Below the pieces are notes generated by a model. It ran no database searches and was not told the origin of the DNA. It was given only the letters and a program-made list of their open reading frames with translations. A DNA stretch of 64,000 bases from Apostichopus japonicus (taxonomy: Eukaryota; Echinodermata; Holothuroidea; Aspidochirotida; Stichopodidae): assembly GCF_037975245.1 (NCBI RefSeq), contig NC_092577.1, forward strand, positions 4,393,501 to 4,457,500, given 5' to 3'. Made by a program: the position numbers and the translations under genes. Below are positions 50,406 through 60,930 of this stretch, piece after piece. How positions within the stretch are numbered: the stretch's first letter is position 1; each line of letters starts with the position of its first letter.

Positions 50406-50792
50406 GATTACATAGTTCTTGTGTTGTTTTCTTGTTTTCTGCTCTCTACGGAGTTGATCATGAACTTCGAGGAATCAGCCAGCGAACTGCGGACGAATAT
50501 CTCTTATAGCGAATCGTAGTATGCATCCTATACCGGTCGCCATATCCGTGGTCGTTAGCGTGTTATCAGCTGTAACTTACCTATAGGCACGCCGGCCGAG
50601 GTCTATACAGTCATTGACCGCAGTTTTGGGTGATAGGTATAAACAAAATCATGGTACTCTACATTGTAGCCTTCGCTCTTTTGTCCCTTGTTCTATCATG
50701 GAGCTCTGTTATAGCTCCATGGTTCCATCGACTTCAAGTGACCAGTATCTACGAATATCTGGACATGAGATTCGGTAAGGCTGTCTGTCATG
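50406..50792 (+). pseudogene. Second SLC5A-family remnant
   Basis: Fragments in shifting frames match the same exon as 46609-47090: DYIVLVLF (about 50406), HELRGISQRTADEYLL, MHPIPVAISVVVSVLSAVTY (50521-50580), GTPAEVYTVIDRSFG after a frameshift, and TSIYEYLDMRFGKAV (about 50739-50784). It therefore covers the part missing from the first remnant. Stops and indels are present. A 25-bp palindrome with a 7-bp duplication (50690-50728) interrupts it. Removing the insert and one repeat gives PLFYRLQVTS in one frame, which fits the SLC5A8 pattern PVFYKLGITS. The match ends at 50792, where a mobile-element end begins. Confidence 0.85.
50697..50721. mobile_element. Micro-palindrome insertion P4 (25 bp) in SLC5A remnant
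   Basis: Arms CATGGAGCT and AGCTCCATG around a 7-bp loop, flanked by GTTCTAT (50690-50696) and GTTCCAT (50722-50728), one mismatch. It lies in former coding sequence, so the pre-insertion state can be inferred from the protein family. Confidence 0.8.
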
Positions 50793-50836
50793 TATGGAAC
50801 GCGAAAAGGACCACAATATATGATGATGTTAATGAT
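50793..50836. mobile_element. Solo end of element F family
   Basis: TATGGAACGCGAAAAGGACC and the following ATGATGATGTTAATGAT match both ends of element F (55209 and 62722). It joins the SLC5A remnant to a minus-strand LINE 3' region, so it could be either a truncated F end or part of the LINE 3' tail. Confidence 0.55.
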
Positions 50837-50844
50837 AGTTTAGT

Positions 50845-51215
50845 TTAGTAGAAAAAAGGATCAGGAGGGACACTTAAGTCCCCATCAAGGACCCTATAGA
50901 GAGAGGGGGAAAAAATTGAAGACACAAACACTCAGACCCGATTACAATGCTTAAAGTGCTTGTCCAAAGCATTCTTAAACCCATTGACACTACTTGCAAG
51001 TACAACTTTCTCAGGCAAACCATTCCACTCATTCGCAGCCCTATTAGAAAAAAAGTTATGCCGAATATTAATCCTACTATGCGACTTTTGGAGTTTAAGA
51101 CAATGACCTCTAGTACGACTACTGTTAGCAAACAAGAAAAAGTCGGTAAAGGATAAATTGTCAAAACCATACACAATCTTGAAAACCTGGATCAAGTCCC
51201 CACGTAACCGATTGC
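50845..51215 (-). pseudogene. LINE reverse transcriptase C-terminal remnant
   Basis: The minus strand gives RGDLIQVFKIVYGFDNLSF, an RTRGH motif, and NFFSNRAANEWNGLPEKVV (about 50932-51213), the standard C-terminal end of CR1/Jockey-type non-LTR elements. An untranslated tail follows to about 50845. It is 5'-truncated and within the truncation mostly open, so relatively young. Confidence 0.85.
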
Positions 51216-51338
51216 TAGGTCATCCAGGTGAAACGTGTATTAAGCAGTACCCTGGTAACATGAGATTCTCAGCTGTTCGAGGGAACATGTACGTGTGTAG
51301 GCCTGCTCAGAATACTATGAGGGTGCATATATATATGT

Positions 51339-52122
51339 CAGGGTTCTGCCCAGGGTGGAATGAGTGCCGGCAGGCTATCTAAGCGGAGCGCCACCATCAG
51401 TTGGCGCGGAGCGTACAAGAAAATTTTGGGTTTTGGAAACCCTCCAGATGGCCGGAAACGGCCCTTCCCGAGTATTCTGAGCCACATGAAGATAGCTTTA
51501 AAATGAGATCTCATGTCTGGAATTTTTCATAATTAATGAAAAAAGTTAGGACAAATATCTGGAGCACCAGAGTACAGACCAGCCGGTGGTGCCTATTAAG
51601 TATACTAGAAAGCAATAGCAATGCACCGTGCACGTGGCTGACTAGTTCGTGTAGCCGTCACGTATAGTCACTACGAGGCGGAGTGCGCTGGTCGTGCCTA
51701 ATGCAATATGATGTAAATTCACCCGCTACGAAGGTTAACGGCCGTATGTGTACTAGCTAGCTGGATAGTGCCTGTGTCTCGCGCGATAAAAATAGATATA
51801 AATGAAACTATCAAAAGTACGATCGGGAGTTGGAAACGGAAAACAGTCATTGGTCTGGAATGCGGAACTCTGGTAATTTTTACTAAGTATGACACTGTGA
51901 TGTGTTGGATATTTTGAAATTTGAACAGTTATGAACTGGATTTCCCCTAGTCTCAAACAGATTGTTTCTGTACGTTCGACCCTCCGGCTATGGAGCTGTT
52001 TCTTGGAGTTCCTATCGAAAATAAGTGCCGGTCGGAAAAGTCACTCAGGCAGATTGTGGCGGTCGGTAATTCAGCGTGCTGGTCGGGCCCGACCGGCGCC
52101 GACCGGCAGCGGCAGAACCCTG
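51339..52122. mobile_element. 784 bp non-autonomous DNA element
   Basis: Inverted ends CAGGGTTCTGCC, flanked by ATATGT on both sides (51333-51338, 52123-52128). The interior includes the family-C hairpin region at 51376-51412 and a GACCGGC-rich right end (52080-52112). No coding capacity. Confidence 0.75.
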
Positions 52123-52128
52123 ATATGT

Positions 52129-52449
52129 ACTATATCAATACCGTGATAAAGATAAAGACGGTTTATTTGAAAAGACCGCACTGCGTTTATGGTAGGCGAG
52201 AATTGAAGCTAAAAAAGAGCCGTACATTCACGATGATGCATAAATGTAGGCATGAAAATATTCTTATCCCTGGCATTTGGTGGGGGGGGGGGGATATGGT
52301 GTATTACATCCCCTCCACCCATTTTCATGGGGGGATATATCCCACTCCCCCCCCCCCCCAGGATCGCCGCCCATGGCGTCTTCACCAAGCAAGAACGATT
52401 TGAAAAGCAACAATTATATATATTATGTTATGTTAATGTGTGTACTTAC
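52129..52449. other. Intron-side sequence with poly-G/poly-C inverted tracts
   Basis: Facing G and C runs at 52278-52290 and 52345-52362, with GATATGGTGTATTACATCCC between. No exon is recognised. It lies in the intron downstream of the LDLa exon on the minus strand. Confidence 0.45.
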
Positions 52450-52554
52450 GACAATCACTTTCGTCTCCTCCCGAGGGACAGTCCCACTTGTAATCGCATA
52501 CGTCATCAGTTGCAATAATTACGTCATCAAAACATGAGAATTGCGCATGTGCAA
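52450..52554 (-). CDS. LDL-receptor class A domain exon (exon 2)
   Basis: A 105-bp exon on the minus strand. It is preceded by a pyrimidine-rich tract and acceptor (TTTATACAG) and followed by the consensus donor GTAAGT (52444-52449). Joined to exon 1 it reads in frame: after VAHAQFSC it has IIATDDVCDYKWDC and ends GGDESDC. This is the LDLa pattern F-x-C ... VCD ... DC ... G-x-DE-x-x-C with the calcium-binding acidic residues. The first and third cysteines of the classic six, which pair with each other, are both absent. Both flanking introns are phase 1, usual for LDLa modules. The protein would be secreted or cell-surface. Later exons are not identified. Confidence 0.85.
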
Positions 52555-53326
52555 CTGTATAAAAAAAAGCGAAAGGACAATTCATAGATGAAACTAAATA
52601 TTTTTTTACATTGAAGTTGAATGGAACTTCATTACACACGTCATCCGTGGGTTGGGAAATACTGGTATGTAGTTATACCTGACTACATCAAATAAACCAC
52701 TGCTGACTAAAACTGTGATAATTTCAATAAAGACCTGCTCGCAACCGGTATCAGCTTGTTTCATGCGGTTCGTGTAGTAAGTTTCGAAAATTCGGGCAAG
52801 GTTTCAAAATTCTTTTCTGTCCCCCTCCCCCCCCCCCCCCATTGGGACGGTCCTGTAGTATGGCTGTAGTATGCCTATATGGTAAACCCGCTGTACTAAT
52901 CGGCCAAATAAATAGGCAAGATGTTCATTACATAGCTTGTTCGATCTGGCCGATTATTTAGGCAGGCAAATTGGCCAGTAATACTTGGTGAATCTGGTCA
53001 TCAAACATTACACATTGACGTATTTTACCGATAATTTACATATGTCACGGTCGCGGAGTTTCGAATCTTTCCTGTTGTGGCCAACGTTGGGAGCCCCTGT
53101 GCGTTAGATGATATCTTATGATGCCCTTAACAATATTTGCCACTTACCCGTCTACTTTATTGAGACCCATTTGTGATTAATATAGACCTAAAATTAATAT
53201 AACAGTGGGGTTTCCCTATATAACAATAATGTAGGTGTTAACAGCCTAACGTGGAATTGTATACCAGGAAGTGGGGTCTACCAATTACCTTATTGAAGCA
53301 AACAAACAAAATACGTAAGTACTTAC
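52555..53326 (-). other. Intron 1 of the LDLa gene
   Basis: A 772-bp intron inferred from the donor at 53321-53326 and acceptor at 52555-52557. It contains a poly-C run near 52826-52840. No repeat family is recognised in it. Confidence 0.8.
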
Positions 53327-53387
53327 CGATGTAGCAGAAACATGCCCAAGTTATCAACACCAGTAGAGAGTAAGTGCAGCATACCAT
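53327..53387 (-). CDS. Signal-peptide exon of the LDLa protein (exon 1)
   Basis: The start codon at 53387 has a purine at -3 and G at +4 (CAGGAATGG). It encodes 20 residues, MVCCTYSLLVLITWACFCYI, a hydrophobic secretion signal, plus one base of the next codon. The exon is followed directly by the consensus donor GTAAGT (53321-53326). It is phase 1, matching exon 2, which then supplies a plausible cleavage region (VAHAQ) before the LDLa domain. A TATA-like ATTTATAAT lies only about 10 bp upstream, inside the 24 bp before the segmental duplication begins, so the promoter would lie largely in the duplicated DNA. Confidence 0.8.
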
Positions 53388-53410
53388 TCCTGCAGGCAAT
53401 TATAAATACA

Positions 53411-54830
53411 CAGTGCTTCAAAATGGATAGGACAATTTACATGGCGTAACACAAGCTTAACTATATAGGCCTTTAGTCTTATATTTTAAACTATACAAAC
53501 TGTGTTGACATAGTTCCAAGGACACAGGTTCACCAGAACCAGTCGAGTCATTTTCGCAGTGAACTAAATACTGAATGACTAACACATTTGGGCTGCGTAA
53601 GTTCCCATAGCAACGCACCAAAACGGAGGACCTAAGCTTATATTGTCAACGGGCCGCTATGTGTAAAGCATACCGCAAAGATACGTGTATAGAAGTAATA
53701 CATATATTATAAGATCGATGGGGCATAGGGGGCATAAATTGCAACCGGCCTATAGTAATCCAACTGGCGACAGTGGGTCTTTTGTAAGGCAGTGCGACTG
53801 TTTGAATAGTGAAAATTTGGGTGAGTGGGCTTGACAAGGTAACCATCAGTCAAGTTTTGTTCAACTACCCTATACCACTACTGTCCGAACGAACAGCTCC
53901 TATGCCACCTTCTCCGATCATAGAAAAAATGATATTCATACTGCTCGTACTGTCAGTACAAGTGGTTCGAAGCATGATATGAAAGTACAGTTTTAATCAT
54001 AAGATTGTCACCCGAACTTGATGACAAAGCACATATTCAACGCATCGAGTCAAACGTTTTCAATCTCCCGGATGTTTTTTTATATATTTTTTTATGACAT
54101 ATCTATATTTACATGATATAGTTTTCTTTTTCTTTGAGAAAGAACCATAAAAAAAACTAGGGTCCATGGGAAATTGACCTTATCACATAGTAATGAGATT
54201 GTATGATATACCTGATTTAGCAATAAAAAGGGATGTGTTCGGCAGACAGCGTATTTACTTGTTAGTTTATGTTCATCATAAACGTGTTAACGTGTAAACG
54301 TATTATCATAAACGTGTTAAGTTGTAATCCATAAGCCCTTGCGGGTGTCTTCCACATATAAGGTCGCTTAAGCGTCGTTAAAATAGCTGCTGATTATTAT
54401 TTTTATTATCATTATTAGCTGTAGAATTTATCATGAATTGCAAAATGAAGGCCACTTCTCATTTACGTATTATTACTTTCAATACACCGGTTACGTGTTA
54501 ACATATATTATATGTCTTTACAGTCTGAAGTTCATATTGATAAATTACCACCCGACTGTTATAAAAATCAAATGTGTATGAATACCATATTTTTATTTTA
54601 CAAGTCAAAGTAAAATCAAGACTAATGGAGTATAGTAAATTGAAGGGGGGAGTTATTGACCGTGTGCCTATTGATCTGAGTGGTACGTCGATAGCACAAC
54701 CTGACAGGTTTATAAAACAAAGTTTCCTATATAACATGTCAGGAGAGTTAGCTCCTGTATGTAATTTCACCCGAACCGATTGTACAGTTGCCTATAATTG
54801 CGTTTTCGACTTGAATATATTGCGCATTAA
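53411..54830. repeat. Segmental duplication, copy 2 (first part)
   Basis: Matches 1765-3453 in direct orientation, lacking the SINE at 2646-2880. It includes the frame that is also open in copy 1 (about 54600-54800). It ends at TAA (54828-54830), where the Harbinger element is inserted. Confidence 0.8.
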
Positions 54831-55464
54831 TGCAGCATTTACACTAGGCCACGTTGTCCACGATTCCCACAATTTGAGAGAATCGTGAGGAGCGTGGGAG
54901 GTCGTGTGACAGAATCGTGGTGGTCTTGAGGGAACTTGGTTGAATCGTGATGATCGTCATGAACGTGACAAAATTTTTGACAGTCAAAAATTTCCCCACG
55001 ATTGTCCCGATCTGAGACCAAACCGTGAAAGCGCGTGAAAGAACGTGGGAATCGTAGTACAGCTGAACTGAGCGTAACAGAGCGAAACAGACCTTGGTGC
55101 ACTATCGCAGGGGATCTTGCTGGATTTTGAAACACGATATCCTCAAATTTCACTACGATCCACTACGTGAGGAACACGCTCTACTACGATTCGTCAAGAT
55201 GCTTTGAGATATGGAACGCGAAAAGGACCACAACATATGATGATGTTTATGATGATCTAATTTTATACGTTCATGTACTAAAAACTTACGATCATGTACT
55301 GAACATATACGATGATGTACTAAATAACTAAGATGTACATCAAAACATATACGATGATGTACTAAAAAACTAAGATCTACATCAAAACATCCGATGACGT
55401 ACTAAAAACGTAAGATGTACATCAAAACATATACGATCATGTACTGAAAACTTGTGATGATGAT

Positions 55465-56608
55465 GAAAAAGCGGAAGTTACAGAAAAGTGGCGTATGAAT
55501 ATCCAGTTTTGTCGTTTGAATACGCGTATTAATATTCATATATGGGGCGGTGCTTATATTGGATGAATACACGGGGTCGCTATTATTTTGCTCCTTGGTA
55601 CGAAGGTTAGTCGCAACGTACGTAGTCATATACTTTCGTCGAAATAATAATACATGTTATGTTAGGGATAGCCTAGATTAAGTATGTGTACAGGCCTGCC
55701 TTACTTAGCCTACGCGAGATTTTTAAAATAAAACAATATACTACTAGTACTACTAGCTATAAGAAATGGATTCCCAAGATGCTACAGAAAAACGTTACAT
55801 TTTTTATTTACATGATTTAACGTTACTTCTCATTATCGATGAGAGAAACTGAGAACGATCCTCTGCCTCCACTATTATTACTACAGTGTCTAGTTTAGCC
55901 TAGGCCAGTAGTAGGGCCTATACTAAGTATGTAGTACTAAAATAGGGTACTGAGCCTACTATTTACTAGCACTACCAAGGCCAGTAAGGCTAAACGCTCT
56001 AACTTTTCTTACTCTTTCTTCAGTCATAGTCTTATCAAATTGCAACAAGTCTATGTTCTTGATACAGTGCTAACTAACGTTCACGCATAGATACTTTACA
56101 CTAGACTTTACAAGGCATGGGCTATGAATGATGGCAGTGATTTCGTATGCTGTAGCCTAAATCATGAGGCCTATGTTCCGGCGGTTCCCGTTAGTTTTCT
56201 GCCCTAAATAACGTTAGTTTCCTCCCCGAAAAACGTTTCTTACCTCCTAAATCATGGGGAGGAAATTATCATTTTTCCAGGGAGGAAGTTGATGAAAGCA
56301 TATTGGCTAGGCTATGTGGAAAGAATAAATTTACTAGGCCTAGGTCCTAAGTGCAATAACTGTAGAAATTTTTTTTCTTTCTACCTTTACCACAAATATC
56401 TCTTCCCATACAGCCTAGCCAATTTGCCTCCCTTGAAAAGTGTTTCTTTCATTGAAATCGTTATTTTCTCTCCTAAATCTAAAATTACAGTTACTTCAGT
56501 ACCTAACTCTTTCTACGTAGCCTAGCCAAATGTCTTCTTGCTTGAGTTCCTCCCCTGAGAAACATTACTTTCCTCCCTGATAGTTTATTTTTGTGATTCT
56601 ACTTTCAG
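55465..56608. other. Left interior of element F
   Basis: No gene is recognised up to the exon at 56609. The stretch contains several TAGCCTAGGCC-like words and a cluster of AACGTTA-TTTCCTCCCC words at 56180-56280 and 56555-56585, repeated at 61130-61505. Confidence 0.5.
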
Positions 56609-56833
56609 GTTTACAAGAAATTCTCAAAGTCTGCAGGCAGATGGACCTGTGTTCCTGTTATGGAAAAGAATAGTAACAAGCACATTCCGCAACTGATGAA
56701 GGACATATTTAGACGGAGGCTTGATGATGTCAATTCTCAACTAGGAGGTGTTGTTCTTGCCGAGGATGACCCAAGGCACATCTCTGGTACAATTCGCCCG
56801 AGCCAACCTCCATCAGCTTCTTTTATAGCATCT
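56609..56833 (+). CDS. Putative exon of an unrecognised protein in element F
   Basis: An acceptor (TTCTACTTTCAG) ends at 56608. The open frame gives VYKKFSKSAGRWTCVPVMEK, then HIPQLMKDIFRRRLDD and AEDDPRHISGTIRPSQPP. It continues to about 56833, or to 56871 before a possible donor (GTAATGAGT). Residue composition is protein-like, unlike other frames here. Part of the 3' region (56835-56920) is duplicated at 56965-57055. I recall similar stretches in transposon-associated proteins but cannot name the family. It could be an exon of F or a captured host exon. Confidence 0.5.
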
Positions 56834-57639
56834 TGCAAGTCATCAGAGCAGGATGGGACCAAGCTCTACTTTGTAATGAGTCTAATCTATTAGTCTTCCT
56901 TGCATCAGCAAGTGATATCATTTTTTTTTTGGTGGGGGGGGGGGGATGGAAATGTTGCACAGCTTGTTGCAAGCCATCAGAGCAGGATGGGGCCTAGTTC
57001 TACTTTGTAATAAGTCAAATCTATGAATCTTCCTCGCTTCAGCAAGTAACATTATTTGGGGGTGGGGGGGGGGTAGGTTGGAGTGATTGAAACCTGCATG
57101 TCTCCTACAACTTTGCAGTAATTTAAAAAGAAGAAGGGTGGGGGGGGGTCTTCTTTTCTCAAAGTCATCAGTCATGCCAATTGATATAAAACATAATGCA
57201 TGTACTAGTTTGGAATCAGATTTGGACTCGAAGAATTATTCCTTGTTTTAAATTTTTCTTGTTGTAAAGATCAGCAGACTTAATCTAAGCACATTCATCA
57301 ATAAAAAAGGAGCAGTAAATTTAACTTGTTATGTGTATTGAAGCTTATTAATGTCCATGTTTCAGAATAAATTAGTACATTAAATTGGCAGATTTTGCAG
57401 ATTGAAGCAAGAACAGCAGTGAAAGAAACTGTGTGTTTATTCAAAGCTCTGAACGGTTAAGTCAAAGAACACAGACAAATAGAGAAAACCATGATTACGT
57501 CTTTCACAAAAAGAAAATGTAATATTAATAACATGTCTAAAATCTTACTTATCTTAGATCATAGTGGAAACAACTGATCAAGAAATACAGAACTGAATTA
57601 CAAGTGAATGATAAAGTCAAGGAAATAGAGGCTATCTTT

Positions 57640-58230
57640 GACCCAAGATAACTTTGACCTATGGAAAACAATAGCAATCAAATACTCTCCAAGTTCTACT
57701 TATTAAAATGTAACACAGTAAACCAACTTCTCTTCTTGAGATATGGCATTAGCACTAATGGCCGTAAGCATAACAATGGGATTATCTACCCACTGAGTGT
57801 TATCAACATTTGCCATGAAACCAACTTTCACTTCTTGGGATATAAACAATTGTCCTCAAAATGACCTTCATGATTAACCTACTCACCAAGGGCCACCTAT
57901 ATAGCAAGTTTGAAGTTCAACCAACTTTCACTTCTTGATATTGTTTATAAGGTTTCAAGAGTTGAACATTTGTTGACCTAAAATGACCTTTTACCTCCAT
58001 GAAAAACAATAGGGTTCATCTACTTACCAAGTGCTATCTACATAACAAGTTGGATGTCCAACCAACTAACACTTTTTGAGATACTGTTTTTACACAGATT
58101 TCAAATGTTGACCTCAAATAACCTTTGAACTCGATGAAAAACAATAAGGATCAATTAGGAACAATTAAGACTACATATACCAAGTTTGAATTCAAGCAAC
58201 TTTTACTTCTTGAGATGTTGTGTGTACATA
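57640..58230. repeat. ~140 bp tandem repeat (TGACCT / AACAATAGG type)
   Basis: Four degenerate units each contain TGACCT, GAAAAACAATAGG, CTACTTACCAAG, AAGTTTGAAGTCCA-like and CACTTCTTGAGAT words. The style is that of intronic minisatellites common in marine invertebrates. A short protein-like frame follows at about 58245-58350 (GFQAVALPVVEAVEHLHYQ) and may be another exon; its splice sites are weak. Confidence 0.75.
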
Positions 58231-58671
58231 TATCAAAAAAGAGTGCCGGATGGGTTTCAAGCAGTTGCATTACCAGTTGTCGAGGCTGTTGAACATCTAC
58301 ATTACCAACCATTGCCTAAGAAGAAAATTGAAGAAAAGAGAGTATCATTTATTTTGTTTAAGTTACAATATCATTGCTTTTGATGATAGACAGCACTGAT
58401 TGATTGTGTCGCTTTGGGTGTTTAATATACATGTGATATAAGAAGATAGACTTAAAATATATTGTTTGAAAACTACACCAAGTACTACGAAGTGCTCTGT
58501 TTTTCAAAACTTGCTTTCAGGCAAACTGTGTTTTCCTTCCAAAAAGGATTAGCAAATATAACCCTTTGATAATTGATGTCACTGTAAAATAACTATTTTC
58601 AGTATCACAATCAAGCCAGCTACATATGTTGCTAGTATTCTATGATTGAGCAGGCCATTCTGTTATTACAC

Positions 58672-59934
58672 CAGGCGCGTATCCAGGGGGCGTTGGGGGG
58701 GCGCCCCCCCCCCCTGGTAAAAAAAATGGAGAGAAAAAAAAGAGAAGAAGAAGGGAAAAGGAGGGGAAAAAAGAGGAGGAAGAAGAGGAAGGAAGGGAAA
58801 AGAAAAATAAGAAAGAGAAAAAGGAGGGAACAGAAGAGAACTCATAAAAGTGTGCTATGAAAGCAACTGTGGCTGGTCTTGAACTCGACCGAGTCGTCGG
58901 GAAACATAACGCATTTTGGTATTAGCCCAGGATCTATATGCAAACTGCGCACTAGACATAATTTATGTCCTTCGATGCAACACTGTCATGCAGAGATAAA
59001 ATGTTGTACAACGCGAACTGAATGCTAATCGTTACCCCACCCCTAGAACCGTAACTCATACGATGAATCTAAAAATAAAAAATAAAAATTTCGCATGCGA
59101 TTTGAGAATTGAGCACATTTCCTATGAATATCGTGTAGCGGATCCAAAGGTGTATCATCGCCGGCGGGGGGGGGGGGGGGGGTGGCGGACGCACACATCA
59201 CTTCTTGAGATTGTTCCCACCTGCATGAAAACACGCGCCCCACAACCGTACGCCCACCCCTCTAATCGCTTCCCGATGAGTTACGAAACCAGACCCATCG
59301 TATACAAAAGTATACTTGGAGTATTTGTCCCCTGATATATTATCCAAGTCTGATATGTGCCCATGCACCAAAAAATTAACTGTGTCTGATATTTCGAAAT
59401 TTCCCTGACCAACATTCCTAACACATTCTTCCCTCTTCTCGTGCAATTTTGACCGGTCTGTAGGGGTTAAAGGAGGTTTTTCTGTATTGGCTGTCCATAG
59501 GTGAAATTTTGTGCAACATTGGTATGTTTTGAAGTGAATTTATTTCACAAGAAGTGTGAATTTTCAAATTCTGAACGAATAATGGGCTTAAAACCTTGAA
59601 AAGTAGGGCTGACGAGTATTGTGGGCAGCGACGTAGAATCACCTACAAAAGCAATGATCCACAGGAGATGCAATGAGGTCGAACATGATGTGTGACTGGT
59701 GAAAATCTTCAAGAAGGTTATGGATGGATAAATAATATTGGGAAAATACTTGGTTTACTCAGGCAAAAGTGAACATCTAGTTGGTCATGTTCAAGCCCGA
59801 TATGTGCCATTTCCGGTGATCTGGGGGGTGTCAAAACCAGAAATTTTCTTGTACGCTGCTCGCCAACCGATGGTGGCGCTCCGCTTAGATAGTCATTCGC
59901 GCCCCCGGGTTATAAAATCCTGGATACGCTCCTG
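58672..59934. mobile_element. 1.26 kb deletion derivative of family C
   Basis: The ends are CAGGCGCGTATCCAGG and, read inward from the right, CAGGAGCGTATCCAGG. The 5-bp duplication is TACAC (58667-58671, 59935-59939). The left ~600 bp match the right end of composite C (30960-31624), including the purine tract. The right ~560 bp match its left end (9846-10560), including the hairpin region (59855-59890). It shows what the ends of a small family member look like and supports reading 9846-31624 as one insertion. Confidence 0.85.
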
Positions 59935-59939
59935 TACAC

Positions 59940-60242
59940 TGAGTTTATTGTTTAAAGAATTACCAGCTGTTACGTACTTTGCACCAAATCCCACAATTAT
60001 GCATATTGAAACGTACCCTCATATTTCCCATTCGCTCCTGTTGGTGTTCTTCTACCTGCCTCCTAGCTGCAGCTGCTGTTAGCCGGGTTGTCCGGGTTTG
60101 TCTGGTGTTACCTGAGCTAACCTCTCCGTCCTCTACTTTTGCCAGCCCTCCATGGTGTTTCCTCACCAGATGGTTGCTAAGAAGGTAGCAAAAGGTTACA
60201 AATTATAAACGTGTCTTTGGATCAGCTGTTAAAATTTATTGC
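59940..60242. other. Unassigned stretch in element F
   Basis: Frames are open on both strands at 59960-60188 without resemblance to a known family. No other feature is recognised. Confidence 0.4.
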
Positions 60243-60930
60243 TGTGTAAAAGAAAGTTGGCCTGACGTTTCGATCCTAGCAGGATCTTCTTCAGAGGCTA
60301 AATGACAAGTTACAGTAACAGAGGGGACAAAAACACGCACAGAATATAGACAGGTTAATGAGCACGGTGAACACAATGGGATGGATGAAAGGGGATTATA
60401 AGTAGAAAGCAACAGGAGAAGAGGAGAGGAAGGAGATAAACTGTGGAGGGACAAAGAGAGGATTAAAGGCACAGGGTAAGGAATAAACTGGAGAGGGACA
60501 AAGACAGAAAGGTGTGAAGAAAAATGGAGGGGAAGAGAGCTGTGAGAAGAAGAGTGAAAGGGGGGGGGAGGGAGGTTCCCTACTCCTTCTCCCCTTTCTC
60601 CCTCCCCCCCCCCTTTCACTCTTCTTCTCACAGCTCTCTTCCCCTCCATTTTTCTTCACACCTTTCTGTCTTTGTCCCTCTCCAGTTTATTCCTTACCCT
60701 GTGCCTTTAATCCTCTCTTTGTCCCTCCACAGTTTATCTCCTTCCTCTCCTCTTCTCCTGTTGCTTTCTACTTATAATCCCCTTTCATCCATCCCATTGT
60801 GTTCACCGTGCTCATTAACCTGTCTATATTCTGTGCGTGTTTTTGTCCCCTCTGTTACTGTAACTTGTCATTTAGCCTCTGAAGAAGATCCTGCTAGGAT
60901 CGAAACGTCAGGCCAACTTTCTTTTACACA
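60243..60930. repeat. 688 bp palindrome of Penelope-like terminal repeats
   Basis: Two inverted arms of about 330 bp, nearly identical where compared, meet at 60586/60587. A GC-rich, partly asymmetric centre (about 60558-60610) lies between them. The outer ends carry CCTCTGAAGAAGATCCTGCT then AGGATCGAAACGTCAGG, a motif typical of Penelope-like element terminal repeats. The near identity of the arms suggests a young inverted pair. Confidence 0.75.
60879..60909 (+). ncRNA. Hammerhead-like ribozyme core
   Basis: CTGAAGA, a GATCC/GGATC hairpin and GAAAC-GTC follow the hammerhead order (CUGANGA, stem II, GAAA, then UH). Stem III would be minimal, as reported for Penelope-like elements. A mirror copy lies on the minus strand at 60264-60294. 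Activity is inferred from motif order only. Confidence 0.5.

Noticed and set aside
58642-58860. Lysine/arginine-rich frame on a purine tract
   Set aside because: It is low-complexity purine sequence shared with the end of composite C (31450-31580, complement).
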